In this document: one piece after another, positions 45,920 through 53,783 of the stretch
Numbering within the stretch: the first letter of the stretch is position 1
How the letters are laid out: each line of letters starts with the position of its first letter
Source of the DNA: Gammaproteobacteria bacterium
Lineage (GTDB): Bacteria; Pseudomonadota; Gammaproteobacteria; Steroidobacterales; Woeseiaceae
NCBI GenBank assembly: GCA_029864095.1
Contig: JAOTUB010000006.1
Location: 1-64,000 of the forward strand
DNA: 64,000 nucleotides
Reading direction: 5' to 3'
Notes under the pieces: model-generated
The model's input: only the letters and a program-made list of their open reading frames with translations
What the model was told of the DNA's origin: nothing
Database searches by the model: none
Translations under genes and position numbers: made by a program

Positions 45920-45943
45920 CGTGTCGGGGTAGTAATACGATAT

Positions 45944-46135
45944 GGCGCCTCCTGCAGTGTTCGATACCGACCCGGAAACCTTTCGACCCTAAATCTTTAC
46001 CTCGGGGTTGTGCACTGTTGGTAGCATTTGAGCAGGGCCGTTTGTGCGGTAAGCCTGTTGCTACTGCGGCTAACCCCACCTGTTGCTCCGGTTCGAGAGC
46101 GACGGTTTGTAACGGCACAGGCGGGAGGCGCTTTT
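45944..46135 (+). ncRNA. ssrS: 6S RNA
   Basis: About 190 nt between zapA and fau, the conserved site of ssrS. The ends pair: GCGCCTCC at 45945-45952 with GGAGGCGC at 46124-46131, extended by TGCAGTG/CACAGGC. The interior can form the long irregular hairpin with a central bubble that mimics an open promoter for sigma70 RNA polymerase. No open frame is plausible here. Exact ends and the product-RNA start were not determined. Confidence 0.8.
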
Positions 46136-46709
46136 GACTTACACCAGCAATTCTCAATCGGGCTTGCGCCAATCGGCAATCGATGCGCGGCGCTCGTTGA
46201 GCGATGGCTACCGTAACAGGGCCTCCTCAAGAATCTGCAAACGTGTCATTCACTCGCACGAATTCGTGTCTTGCAAGTCCGTCGCCTGTTACTTGCCTAG
46301 CTATGACGAAGTCGACACGACAACCATTATCGAGCGCGCATGGCGCGCAAAAAAGCGCGTTTTTGCGCCCGTAATCGATTCCGGCGCCAAAATGATTTTT
46401 CGACAACTCGCTCCCGACACTGTGCTGACCAGGAATTTCTTCGGCCTCTGGGAGCCGGTTTCCGGACCTGTCATCGCGGCTAACCGCTGTGACCTCGTCA
46501 TCACACCGGTTGTCGTATTCGACGACGACGGTAATCGAATCGGCATGGGCAGCGGTTACTTCGATCGCTGTTTTCAGTTTTTGAAACGGCGGCGTCGATG
46601 GCGCCGACCGAAGTTGGTTGGCCTCGCGTTTGACTGCCAAAGAGTCGAGAAAATCGCCCCAAACCCTTGGGATATACCGGTTTATCAGGTAATTACCGAA
46701 AGTGGCTAG
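46134..46709 (+). CDS. fau: 5-formyltetrahydrofolate cyclo-ligase
   Basis: A 191-residue enzyme that converts 5-formyltetrahydrofolate to methenyltetrahydrofolate with ATP. RQSAIDARRSLS, YLPSYDEVDT and the C-terminal GMGSGYFDRCFQF segment are family marks. The start is TTG at 46134, with GGAGG at 46124-46128; no suitable ATG exists. That GGAGG is the 3' strand of the 6S RNA closing stem, so RNA processing or folding could affect translation. The gene follows ssrS as ygfA does in E. coli. Confidence 0.87.
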   Translation: MTYTSNSQSGLRQSAIDARRSLSDGYRNRASSRICKRVIHSHEFVSCKSVACYLPSYDEVDTTTIIERAWRAKKRVFAPVIDSGAKMIFRQLAPDTVLTRNFFGLWEPVSGPVIAANRCDLVITPVVVFDDDGNRIGMGSGYFDRCFQFLKRRRRWRRPKLVGLAFDCQRVEKIAPNPWDIPVYQVITESG

Positions 46710-47033
46710 GCGTTTTTTCTGTCGCTGTTCTCCGACACTTACACGAATGCAATGGCCTTTCTCCGCGTTGCGCGCATCGATACCAAATAAGGAAGGTCGC
46801 ATTCTGGTTCGTAAAATCTCTCCGGCTTAGCGCCGGTTTTTTTTTGCCGCAGACTGGTCTGGACAACACGCGATTGCGTTTGCCGAATATTCCTTCCCGT
46901 GACACGAAACTATTGCTGCCGAATTGAGACTTGAATCACGTTTTGGAAACCGTTAACCACGTCACTTAACTTGCTGGATTTTTTGGATTTGTTGTATATA
47001 CTCAACGCCGGGTACCCGACACGGAGAAAACGT
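46710..47033. other. Intergenic region between fau and the basic-protein gene
   Basis: It holds a terminator for the fau transcript (46822-46845). Near its right end there is a probable promoter for the Lys/Arg-rich protein (TTGCTG at 46971, TATATA at 46995, spacing 18). The rest shows nothing recognisable. Confidence 0.55.
46822..46845 (+). terminator. Intrinsic terminator after fau
   Basis: A CCGGC/GCCGG stem with loop TTAGC is followed by nine consecutive T residues. It would end the zapA-ssrS-fau transcript about 110 bases after fau. Confidence 0.8.
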
Positions 47034-47435
47034 ATGGCTACTAAGAAGAAGTCTAGGAAAAAATCTTCTAAGCGTAAGGTCGCGAAGAAGCGTAAGGTAA
47101 CGACGAAGAAAGCTGCGCCTAAGAGGCGGACAGCCAAGCGCAAGACGAAGAAAAAGGCAAAACGTAAGGTCGCTAAGCGGAAGACCAAAAAGAAAACCAA
47201 GAAAAAGGCTAAACGGAAAGTAGCCAAACGCAAGACCAAAAAGAAAGCCAAGAAAAAAGCCAAGCGTAAAACGAAACGCAAAGCCAAGAAAAAGGCCAAG
47301 CGTAAAGTAGCTAAGCGCAAGACCAAGAAGAAAGCCAAGAAAAAGGCTAAGCGGAAGGTCGCCAAGCGCAAGACGAAACGTAAAGCTACGAAGCGGAAAG
47401 CCAAGAGAAAGACTTCCCGCAGGACGAAACGCTAG
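47034..47435 (+). CDS. Histone H1-like Lys/Arg-rich protein
   Basis: A 133-residue protein in which roughly 88 residues are Lys or Arg (hand count); the rest are mostly Ala, Thr and Val. After a short start (ATKKKSRKKSSKRK) it is made of repeats of the type KAKRKVAKRKTKKKAKK. It has no acidic or aromatic residue and no domain. By composition it belongs with bacterial H1-like tails (AlgP, HctB) that condense DNA or bind RNA. GGAG precedes the ATG at 47034, the promoter is at 46971-47000 and a strong terminator follows, so it is transcribed alone. Confidence 0.8.
   Translation: MATKKKSRKKSSKRKVAKKRKVTTKKAAPKRRTAKRKTKKKAKRKVAKRKTKKKTKKKAKRKVAKRKTKKKAKKKAKRKTKRKAKKKAKRKVAKRKTKKKAKKKAKRKVAKRKTKRKATKRKAKRKTSRRTKR
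47034..47435. repeat. Degenerate tandem repeats in the basic-protein gene
   Basis: The gene is built from imperfect repeats of about 60-66 bp, each containing AAGCG(T/C)AAGGTCGC and AAGACCAA(G/A)AAGAA. They are in frame and prone to copy-number change. The array is coding, not CRISPR: there are no spacers. Confidence 0.7.
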
Positions 47436-47475
47436 GCTTTAAGCTGCTAGGAAGATTGGTTTTCTTCCAAGCCAA

Positions 47476-47508
47476 CACAAAGTGCCCGCTTATGCGGGCA
47501 CTTTTGTG
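47476..47508 (+). terminator. Intrinsic terminator after the basic-protein gene
   Basis: A long stem (CACAAAGTGCCCGC against GCGGGCACTTTTGTG, loop TTAT) includes a T run on its 3' side. Being near-symmetrical it could work in both directions. Confidence 0.85.
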
Positions 47509-47560
47509 TGGGCTACGTCGTCATTTGCGACCCTAATTCGTTATACTCTTGGCGCCAGAC

Positions 47561-48220
47561 ATGGACTCTTCTGAGAAAAAACGCAACGCCGCTGAGGCCT
47601 CGCTCAAATTTATCGAGCCGGGCACGGTGCTGGGCATTGGCACTGGCTCTACGGTCAATGCGTTGATCGAAATGCTGCCGGACGTGCGCGAGCGGATCGA
47701 CAAAGTCGTCTCCAGCTCCAAAGCATCGACGGAACTGCTCCAGCAGCAGGGCTTCGAAGTTTCGACACTGAACGAGGCGGGCGATCTGGATCTTTACATC
47801 GACGGCGCCGACGAAGTCACAAAGCGGCTGCATCTGATCAAGGGTGGTGGCGGTGCGCTGACACGAGAAAAGGTTCTGGCCGGTGCTGCAAGACGATTTG
47901 TCTGCATCGTGGATGAGAGCAAGTTTGTCGGCATACTTGGGTCGTTCCCGTTGCCGATAGAAGTACTGCCGATGGCGCAGGCATTCGTTGTGCGCAAACT
48001 CATCAAGCTACGTGCACAACCGATCTGGCGGGAAGGATTCGTCACCGACAACGGCAATCATATTCTCGATGTCCACGGCCTGACTATCAGCAACCCGCTC
48101 GAGATGGAGGCGCGCCTCAATCAGATTCCGGGCATCCTGACCGTTGGAATATTTGCACAGAGGCCGGCCGACATCCTCCTGATTGCAGATGACACGGGCG
48201 TCAGGGAGTTGCGAGCCTGA
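47561..48220 (+). CDS. rpiA: Ribose-5-phosphate isomerase A
   Basis: A 219-residue isomerase, identical in length to E. coli RpiA, which interconverts ribose-5-phosphate and ribulose-5-phosphate. GIGTGSTV, SSKAST, DLYIDGADEV, KGGGGALTREKV and VTDNGNHILDV are the active-site loops. The ATG at 47561 is chosen; a TTG at 47549 is the alternative. There is no ribosome binding site, and a TATACT box ends only 13 bases before the ATG, so the mRNA leader must be very short. Confidence 0.95.
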   Translation: MDSSEKKRNAAEASLKFIEPGTVLGIGTGSTVNALIEMLPDVRERIDKVVSSSKASTELLQQQGFEVSTLNEAGDLDLYIDGADEVTKRLHLIKGGGGALTREKVLAGAARRFVCIVDESKFVGILGSFPLPIEVLPMAQAFVVRKLIKLRAQPIWREGFVTDNGNHILDVHGLTISNPLEMEARLNQIPGILTVGIFAQRPADILLIADDTGVRELRA

Positions 48221-48241
48221 CCGCCGCACGCGGACCGACCC

Positions 48242-48427
48242 TTGCAATTCCTCTATTTCACGCTCGTCGCCGCACTTTTGTATCTGGCCTCGAACTGGAT
48301 TTTAGAGCGTATTGAAATCGCCGCCGGCAAACGTTTCCACAACCGCTCCCTGCTGTTTTTCGGCATCCTACTCACCCTCGCCGTGGTCAGCTTCAGCCTG
48401 ATTCGCACGTATACGGGAAATCACTGA
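48242..48427 (+). CDS. Small two-helix membrane protein
   Basis: A 61-residue protein from a TTG start with two hydrophobic helices separated by a short charged stretch (LERIEIAAGKRFHNRS). The pattern looks like a conserved small inner-membrane protein, but no family name can be given. It follows rpiA by 21 bases and ends 63 bases before the oxidase-like operon; it may belong to either transcript. No good ribosome binding site is seen. Confidence 0.55.
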   Translation: MQFLYFTLVAALLYLASNWILERIEIAAGKRFHNRSLLFFGILLTLAVVSFSLIRTYTGNH

Positions 48428-48489
48428 TTTACCAGCGATTTTGTATTGGTTAGAATATTTCGGTGTGTACGTCCAAACGGGGGCGAAAA

Positions 48490-48675
48490 ATGACTGAGAA
48501 CAATAAGCCCGACGACGCAATATCGTCGAACCCCTCTGACCAGGAACAAATACCTTTGATGCAACGGGTCCTCGATAACCCGTTTCTGCTCCTGGTCCTC
48601 GGCATCGCTGTTCCCGCGGTGTTCTATCTCATCTGGGGCATTATCGAGATAACCCAGATCCCGATCGCGGATTAA
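48490..48675 (+). CDS. Small membrane subunit at head of the heme-copper operon
   Basis: A 61-residue protein with an acidic soluble N-terminus and one membrane helix (PFLLLVLGIAVPAVFYLIWGI). GGGGG precedes the ATG at 48490. It lies 13 bases before the CuA subunit gene, so a small accessory subunit of the enzyme (like subunit IIa/IV of other heme-copper enzymes) is the natural reading. There is no sequence family to confirm this. Confidence 0.65.
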   Translation: MTENNKPDDAISSNPSDQEQIPLMQRVLDNPFLLLVLGIAVPAVFYLIWGIIEITQIPIAD

Positions 48676-48688
48676 GGGAGAAGCAACC

Positions 48689-49222
48689 ATGGCTATCACA
48701 CCTCCGAGTGAACGGATTTGGTGGCGGCAACCTATTGCGAAGATCGAACTGGTCTGGATTATCATTGCCTTTACCTGGGGTCTGATCATGTTCTTCATGA
48801 TGATCTACTGGCATGGCGCCGGAGAGCAAAACCTTTCCAATGAGGCCTACCAGATCAAGCCGCAGGTATTCGCCCAGCATGCTCAGGACATGATCGATGA
48901 GCATCAGGTCAGGGACGAAAGTGGCTTCCCTGTTGTCCATCCACCGGCTGGTAGCGATGTCTATCTGATTGCCCGGTTGTGGCAGTGGTGGCCAATTCTG
49001 GAACTCGAAAAGGACCAGAGCTACCGGCTGCACCTGTCCTCGATGGACTGGCAACACGGTTTCTCGCTGCAGCCCGTCAATATCAACGTGCAGGTGCATC
49101 CCGGTTACGAGATGGTCGTAACGATCAAGCCCGACCGGGCTGGCGAGTATGGGGTTGTGTGTAACGAATTTTGCGGGATCGGCCACCACATGATGGTTGG
49201 CAAGATCTACGTCGTCGAGTAG
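48689..49222 (+). CDS. CuA-containing subunit II of an sNOR-like heme-copper enzyme
   Basis: A 177-residue membrane-anchored subunit. One helix (about 20-40) is followed by a periplasmic cupredoxin domain. The CuA ligands are complete: His123 in WQHGF, then C158-x3-C162-x3-H166-x2-M169. It accepts electrons, normally from cytochrome c, and passes them to subunit I. The single helix and short length are as in ba3-type oxidases and in the NorS subunit of sNOR. It is 12 bases before the subunit I gene. Confidence 0.88.
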   Translation: MAITPPSERIWWRQPIAKIELVWIIIAFTWGLIMFFMMIYWHGAGEQNLSNEAYQIKPQVFAQHAQDMIDEHQVRDESGFPVVHPPAGSDVYLIARLWQWWPILELEKDQSYRLHLSSMDWQHGFSLQPVNINVQVHPGYEMVVTIKPDRAGEYGVVCNEFCGIGHHMMVGKIYVVE

Positions 49223-49234
49223 GGGGCCGCCACG

Positions 49235-50929
49235 ATGTCCAGTTTAGTAGATTACCGAACCTGCCCGACGACCGGCCTCAGAGTCGATCGATCGGCAGAA
49301 AAACTCATCAAAGCAAACGCCGTTGCCGCCGTAGTGTTCCTCGCTATTGGCGGATTGTTCGGCTTGCTGGTTGCGCTGACCCGCTGGCCGGCCGTGCATT
49401 TCCTCCCGGCAGATATGTTTTACCTGGCGCTGACGGCCCACGGTCTGGATGTGCTCCTCGTCTGGATTATCTTTTTCGAGATGGCTGTGCTGTATTTCGC
49501 CTCCGCGATCTTGCTGAATTCCAGACTGGCAGCACCAAAAGTCGCCTGGACCGGATTCGGGCTGATGTTGGTAGGCGCGTTAATCACGAATGTCGCGGTG
49601 TTGCAGGGCCAGTCGAGCGTCATGTTCACGTCGTATGTGCCAATGATGGCCGAACCTCCATTCTATTTAGGTTTGATATTGTTCGCGGTGGGGGCCCTGT
49701 TAGGCTGCGGTGTCTTCTTCGGCACCCTCGTCATCGCGAAACGGGACAAGACCTACGACGGATCAATCCCTCTTGTAACTTTTGGTGCCCTGACGGCCGC
49801 GATTATCGCCGTGTTCACGATCGCATCCGGCGCCATCATCCTGATACCGACACTACTCTGGTCGCTGGGGCTCGTCAGCCATATCGATCCGCTTATCTAC
49901 AAAACCGTCTGGTGGGCAATGGGACACTCCTCGCAACAGATCAACGTCTCGGCGCATGTCGCGGTCTGGTACGCGATCGCCGCGATGGTGTTTGGTGCCA
50001 AACCACTGTCGGAGAAAGTCAGCCGCACAGCCTTTCTGATGTACATCCTGTTCCTGCAGCTCGCGAGTGCGCACCACATGCTCGTCGAGCCGGGTTTCAG
50101 CTCGGAATGGAAGATTTTCAATACGAGTTACGCGATGTATCTGGCCGTGCTTGGCAGTATGATTCACGGCATGACCGTGCCGGGTTCGATCGAGGCAGCA
50201 CAGAGAGCGCGCGGGCTGACGAAAGGCTTGTTCGAGTGGCTGCGTAAGGCACCGTGGGGCAATCCGGCGTTCGCCGGCATGTTCATGTCGCTCGTGTTCT
50301 TCGGCTTCATTGGCGGCATCTCCGGCGTCGTCATGGGCACCGAGCAGATCAATCTGATTATGCACAACACGCTATACGTGCCAGGTCATTTCCACGGCAC
50401 GGTCGTTGCCGGGACGACGCTTGCGTTCATGGCGATTACCTACATTCTCGTGCCGCTGATCTTTCGCCGCGAACTCGTAATGAGAAAACTCGCGACGTGG
50501 CAGCCGTACGTATTTGGCATTGGCGTCGCAGGTATTTCAGTGTTCATGATGGGCGCCGGAACGCTTGGCGTCGCCCGACGACACTGGGACATGACATTCG
50601 CGGATGCGCTATTGCCATTCGACTATCCGGCCGCCGCCTACCTGATGATGGGACTCAACGGCATTTTCGCCGTTATGGCAGCGCTCGGTGGCCTGATGTA
50701 CGTCGTAATCGTCGTAGGTTCCGTGTTCTTCGGCAAGAAACTTGCGGAAGACGAAAAGCCATCATATCCGGAGGTTCCGCCGGCGTCCGCTGCAGTCAGT
50801 CACTACGGCAGTTCCGAAACTCTGAGAATTCCCGGAACCGCATTCCTCGTCGGAATCTTCTTCACTGCGTTTGTGCTTTACTACTTCGTAAACTGGAAGT
50901 ATTTGTCCGAGATCTGGCCATTAAGCTAG
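49235..50929 (+). CDS. Heme-copper subunit I lacking the active-site Tyr: probable NO reductase (NorY/sNOR-like)
   Basis: A 564-residue protein with about 13-14 membrane helices. All metal ligands are present: His69 and His387 for the low-spin heme, His385 for the high-spin heme (PGHFHG), and His231 plus His280-His281 at the second metal. In A- and B-family oxygen reductases the first of these is followed at +4 by a cross-linked tyrosine (HPxVY). Here the run is H231-S-S-Q-Q, so Gln235 takes that place. The cbb3-type tyrosine near residue 260 is also missing by hand alignment. Loss of the Tyr is typical of NO-reducing members such as sNOR. A quinol or oxygen reductase role is less likely but not excluded. 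Confidence 0.82.
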   Translation: MSSLVDYRTCPTTGLRVDRSAEKLIKANAVAAVVFLAIGGLFGLLVALTRWPAVHFLPADMFYLALTAHGLDVLLVWIIFFEMAVLYFASAILLNSRLAAPKVAWTGFGLMLVGALITNVAVLQGQSSVMFTSYVPMMAEPPFYLGLILFAVGALLGCGVFFGTLVIAKRDKTYDGSIPLVTFGALTAAIIAVFTIASGAIILIPTLLWSLGLVSHIDPLIYKTVWWAMGHSSQQINVSAHVAVWYAIAAMVFGAKPLSEKVSRTAFLMYILFLQLASAHHMLVEPGFSSEWKIFNTSYAMYLAVLGSMIHGMTVPGSIEAAQRARGLTKGLFEWLRKAPWGNPAFAGMFMSLVFFGFIGGISGVVMGTEQINLIMHNTLYVPGHFHGTVVAGTTLAFMAITYILVPLIFRRELVMRKLATWQPYVFGIGVAGISVFMMGAGTLGVARRHWDMTFADALLPFDYPAAAYLMMGLNGIFAVMAALGGLMYVVIVVGSVFFGKKLAEDEKPSYPEVPPASAAVSHYGSSETLRIPGTAFLVGIFFTAFVLYYFVNWKYLSEIWPLS

Positions 50930-50946
50930 CGGGAAAGCGGACGACA

Positions 50947-51729
50947 ATGCGTGCCACAGCCGTTTGCGGCGTTCTCATCCTTGTCGGGATGGCTGCGCCG
51001 GCCGCGGCGCAGCAAGACTACGACCGGGACGCCGCCCTGGCCATCAGTCAGAGCGCGATCGGTCGGACAATCGGTGACCACACTTTTCGGGACGTCGATG
51101 GTCAATCATTTTCCCTACTGGCGCTCCGCGACAAGCCGCTGGTTGTCAGCCTCATCTACACGAGTTGTCACCACGTGTGTCCTCTGATCACGGCCAACAT
51201 CGAGAAGAACGTCGACATCGCCCATGAGGCCCTTGGCGCAGACGCATTTTCGGTCGTTTCTATCGGTTTTGACTGGCAGGTGGACACGCCAGATCGAATG
51301 CGCATGTATGCCGCTGCCAAGGGCATAGACACGCCTGGCTGGCACTTTCTGAGCGGGGACGAAGCGTCCGTCGCAGCAATCAGCGAGGATGTCGGGTTTC
51401 AGTATTTCCGAACTGCCAAGGGCTTCGACCATTTGTCGCAAACGACCGTCATCGACGCAGACGGTAAGGTCTACCGCCAAATCTATGGCCAGGACTTCGG
51501 CGCGCAAGCATTCGTCGAGCCCCTCAAGGAGCTGGTATTCGATACGCCGCGCGAGGCCGGCATCGTTGACCACTGGCTGGACACGTTCAAATTGTTTTGC
51601 ACGGTCTATGATCCGAATACTGGCCGTTACCAGTTCGACTACTCGATATTCATGACCATATTGGTCGGCGTGCTATGCCTCGGCGCTATACTGGCGTTTA
51701 TCGTGTACGAGTGGCGGCACGCAAAATGA
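50947..51729 (+). CDS. SCO1/SenC copper chaperone
   Basis: A 260-residue exported thioredoxin-fold protein with a signal peptide (about 1-21) and a C-terminal membrane helix (about 230-252). The copper ligands Cys74 and Cys78 (SCHHVCP) and His162 (FDHL) are present. SCO proteins load CuA or CuB, which suits the neighbouring CuA subunit. The order subunit II-subunit I-SenC is that of norSY-senC clusters of nitrifiers. The ATG at 50947 is chosen for the signal peptide; it starts 17 bases after subunit I. Confidence 0.9.
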   Translation: MRATAVCGVLILVGMAAPAAAQQDYDRDAALAISQSAIGRTIGDHTFRDVDGQSFSLLALRDKPLVVSLIYTSCHHVCPLITANIEKNVDIAHEALGADAFSVVSIGFDWQVDTPDRMRMYAAAKGIDTPGWHFLSGDEASVAAISEDVGFQYFRTAKGFDHLSQTTVIDADGKVYRQIYGQDFGAQAFVEPLKELVFDTPREAGIVDHWLDTFKLFCTVYDPNTGRYQFDYSIFMTILVGVLCLGAILAFIVYEWRHAK

Positions 51730-51739
51730 CCGACTTTTT

Positions 51740-53287
51740 ATGGCGTTTTTGAAACGCTCTCTCCGAATTCTGTATGCGCGCGCCGAAGCAGTCTTTGACT
51801 GGACTTTCGGGCAGCGCGCCAATCCACTCACCCATTTGGGGTCACTCGGCTGGTTCTTCTTCTGGATTGTCACGGCCAGCGGCATTTATCTTTACCTGTT
51901 CTTCGACACCGGAATAATCGATGCGTACGCATCCGTCGAGTACATCACCAACGATCAGTGGTACGCGGCGGGCGTCATGCGCAGCCTGCACCGCTATGCG
52001 TCGGACGCGCTCGTCATCGTGGTCTTTTTGCACATACTGCGCGAGTTCTCGCTCGATCGCCTGCGTGGCAAGCGCTTCTTCGCCTGGCTGACGGGCGTCC
52101 CTCTGCTCTGGTTTATCTATATCTGTGGCATCACAGGATATTGGTTGGTTTGGGACAAACTGGCACAATACATCGCGGTCGCGACATCCGAGTGGCTCGA
52201 TACGCTGCCGTTCTTCGGTGAACCGATTGCGAACAACTTCCTGAATAGCTCGACGCTCGGCGGCCGCTTTTTCACACTGATGGTCTTCATGCACATCTTC
52301 GCGCCGCTGTTCATGCTGTTCCTGATGTGGTTACACATCCAGCGGCACGCCCGGGCTCGGGTCAATCCGCCCAGACCATTAGCCATCGGCACGGCTATTA
52401 CGCTGGTCGTCTTGTCGCTCGTCTATCCCGCCGTCAGCCAGGGCCCGGCCAATCTCGATGTTGTGCCCGCGACCGTCAACCTCGACTGGTATTATCTCGC
52501 CGCCTATCCGCTACTCGATGTTATACCCGGTGGACGCCTTTGGCTGATACTGGTCGCAGGATCGATTCTCTTGTCGCTGATGCCGTGGATTCCGCCGGCG
52601 AAACCGCGACCGGCTGCCGTCGTCAGTCTCGACAACTGCAACGGCTGTGGCCGCTGCTTCGACGATTGCCCATTCAGCGCCATCACGATGGGCCCTCGCA
52701 GCGATGGTCTTGCATACGCCACCGAGGCCGTCGTCGACGTCGACAACTGCGTGAGTTGTGGAATCTGTGCGGGTGCCTGCCCCACCGCGACGCCATTCCG
52801 TCGCGCAACCGCGATCGTGCCGGGCATTGAACTGCCCGACCACTCTATTGCACAGCTGCGTGAGCGGACGTTGCAGGCGTCGGCGAGCTTCGACAACGTG
52901 CCGCGAGTCCTGGTCTACGCATGCGACCACTCCGGCACCGAGGGCGCGGGTGGCGAGAACACGCGGCTCATCAATATGCCGTGCGTCGCGATGCTGCCAC
53001 CGGCTTTTGTGGACTTCGTCCTCTCCCGTGGCCTGGCAGACGGAGTAATGCTCGCGGGCTGCGCCGAGGGAGACTGCTACTACCGTCTGGGCGACCGTTG
53101 GACCCAAGAGCGCGTTGCAGGCACACGAGACCCGTACCTACGCAAACGGGTAGACCGCGACCGTCTGATCCTCAGTTGGCTGCCATCGGGCAGCAAGCGC
53201 CGGCGCACAAGTGCGCTGGCAGAATTCACGGCTTCGCTCGAAAAACTGCCGGCGAAAACGACGAGCAGGAGAGCGGACCGTGCATAA
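51740..53287 (+). CDS. Cytochrome b-ferredoxin-FlpD/MvhD triple fusion
   Basis: A 515-residue fusion. Residues 1-210 are a cytochrome b/b6-type four-helix unit with two bis-His heme sites (H84/H185, H98/H199). One or two further helices run to about 285. Residues 295-350 hold two [4Fe-4S] clusters: C300, C303, C306, C310 and C337, C340, C343, C347. Residues about 388-480 are an FlpD/MvhD-like iron-sulfur domain with C395, C415, C441 and C446 (the GCAEGDCYY motif). FlpD domains normally pass electrons into heterodisulfide reductases. The fusion should connect the quinone pool with a cytoplasmic carrier. It sits 10 bases after the SCO gene. Confidence 0.85.
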   Translation: MAFLKRSLRILYARAEAVFDWTFGQRANPLTHLGSLGWFFFWIVTASGIYLYLFFDTGIIDAYASVEYITNDQWYAAGVMRSLHRYASDALVIVVFLHILREFSLDRLRGKRFFAWLTGVPLLWFIYICGITGYWLVWDKLAQYIAVATSEWLDTLPFFGEPIANNFLNSSTLGGRFFTLMVFMHIFAPLFMLFLMWLHIQRHARARVNPPRPLAIGTAITLVVLSLVYPAVSQGPANLDVVPATVNLDWYYLAAYPLLDVIPGGRLWLILVAGSILLSLMPWIPPAKPRPAAVVSLDNCNGCGRCFDDCPFSAITMGPRSDGLAYATEAVVDVDNCVSCGICAGACPTATPFRRATAIVPGIELPDHSIAQLRERTLQASASFDNVPRVLVYACDHSGTEGAGGENTRLINMPCVAMLPPAFVDFVLSRGLADGVMLAGCAEGDCYYRLGDRWTQERVAGTRDPYLRKRVDRDRLILSWLPSGSKRRRTSALAEFTASLEKLPAKTTSRRADRA

Positions 53288-53783
53288 TGTAGTGCGCTTC
53301 GTTTTGCAGACAACCGCCTATGCGGCATTCGCATTCGCCATCGGCTACCTGTCGTTCTGGCCGCGCTACGAATACGCGTCGCCGGCGTCGGCCACGATCA
53401 AGCTCTCTCTGAGCCACGCAACAGAGCGTGTCCAGCCCTGCGTGCAGCTCACCCCCCAGCAAATTGCCGAGCTGGCGCCGAATATGCGGCGCTCGCAGTC
53501 CTGTGAGCGCAAGCGCCGTCCACTGTTGCTCGAGCTTGAGCTTGATGGCGATGTCGTGATTGAGCTGCAGGCCGCTCCTTCGGGACTCTGGGGAGACGGG
53601 CCTGCATCAGTCTACGAACGTTTCGATCTGGTTCCCGGCACGCATACGATCACCGTGCGGATGCGTGACTCAGCGCAAGTTGATACTTGGGACTACACTC
53701 ATACAGAGGATGTCACGCTCGAAGCGGGACGCTACCTGACAATTACATTCAGAGCCGAAAACGGAGGCTTCAGAATTCGATGA
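53280..53783 (+). CDS. Anchored periplasmic protein of unknown function
   Basis: A 167-residue protein from a GTG at 53280, with AGGAG upstream and an eight-base overlap with the fusion gene. An N-terminal membrane helix (about residues 8-25) precedes a domain of mainly beta-strands with two cysteines (about 49 and 70). It ends in strands typical of an Ig-like fold (VPGTHTITVRM ... LTITFRAENG). No family was recognised. Its coupling on both sides (ATGA with the hemerythrin gene) argues for a role in the same system. Confidence 0.7.
   Translation: MHNVVRFVLQTTAYAAFAFAIGYLSFWPRYEYASPASATIKLSLSHATERVQPCVQLTPQQIAELAPNMRRSQSCERKRRPLLLELELDGDVVIELQAAPSGLWGDGPASVYERFDLVPGTHTITVRMRDSAQVDTWDYTHTEDVTLEAGRYLTITFRAENGGFRIR

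Noticed and set aside
47034-47435. Repeat array as a possible CRISPR
   Set aside because: There are no unique spacers; repeats are contiguous, in frame and code for a basic protein with its own ribosome binding site.
50790-50805. Fourth copy of the shared 26-bp element (GTCAGTCACTAC)
   Set aside because: It lies inside the subunit I coding region, matches only the ends squeezed together and lacks the CTAAT core and spacing.
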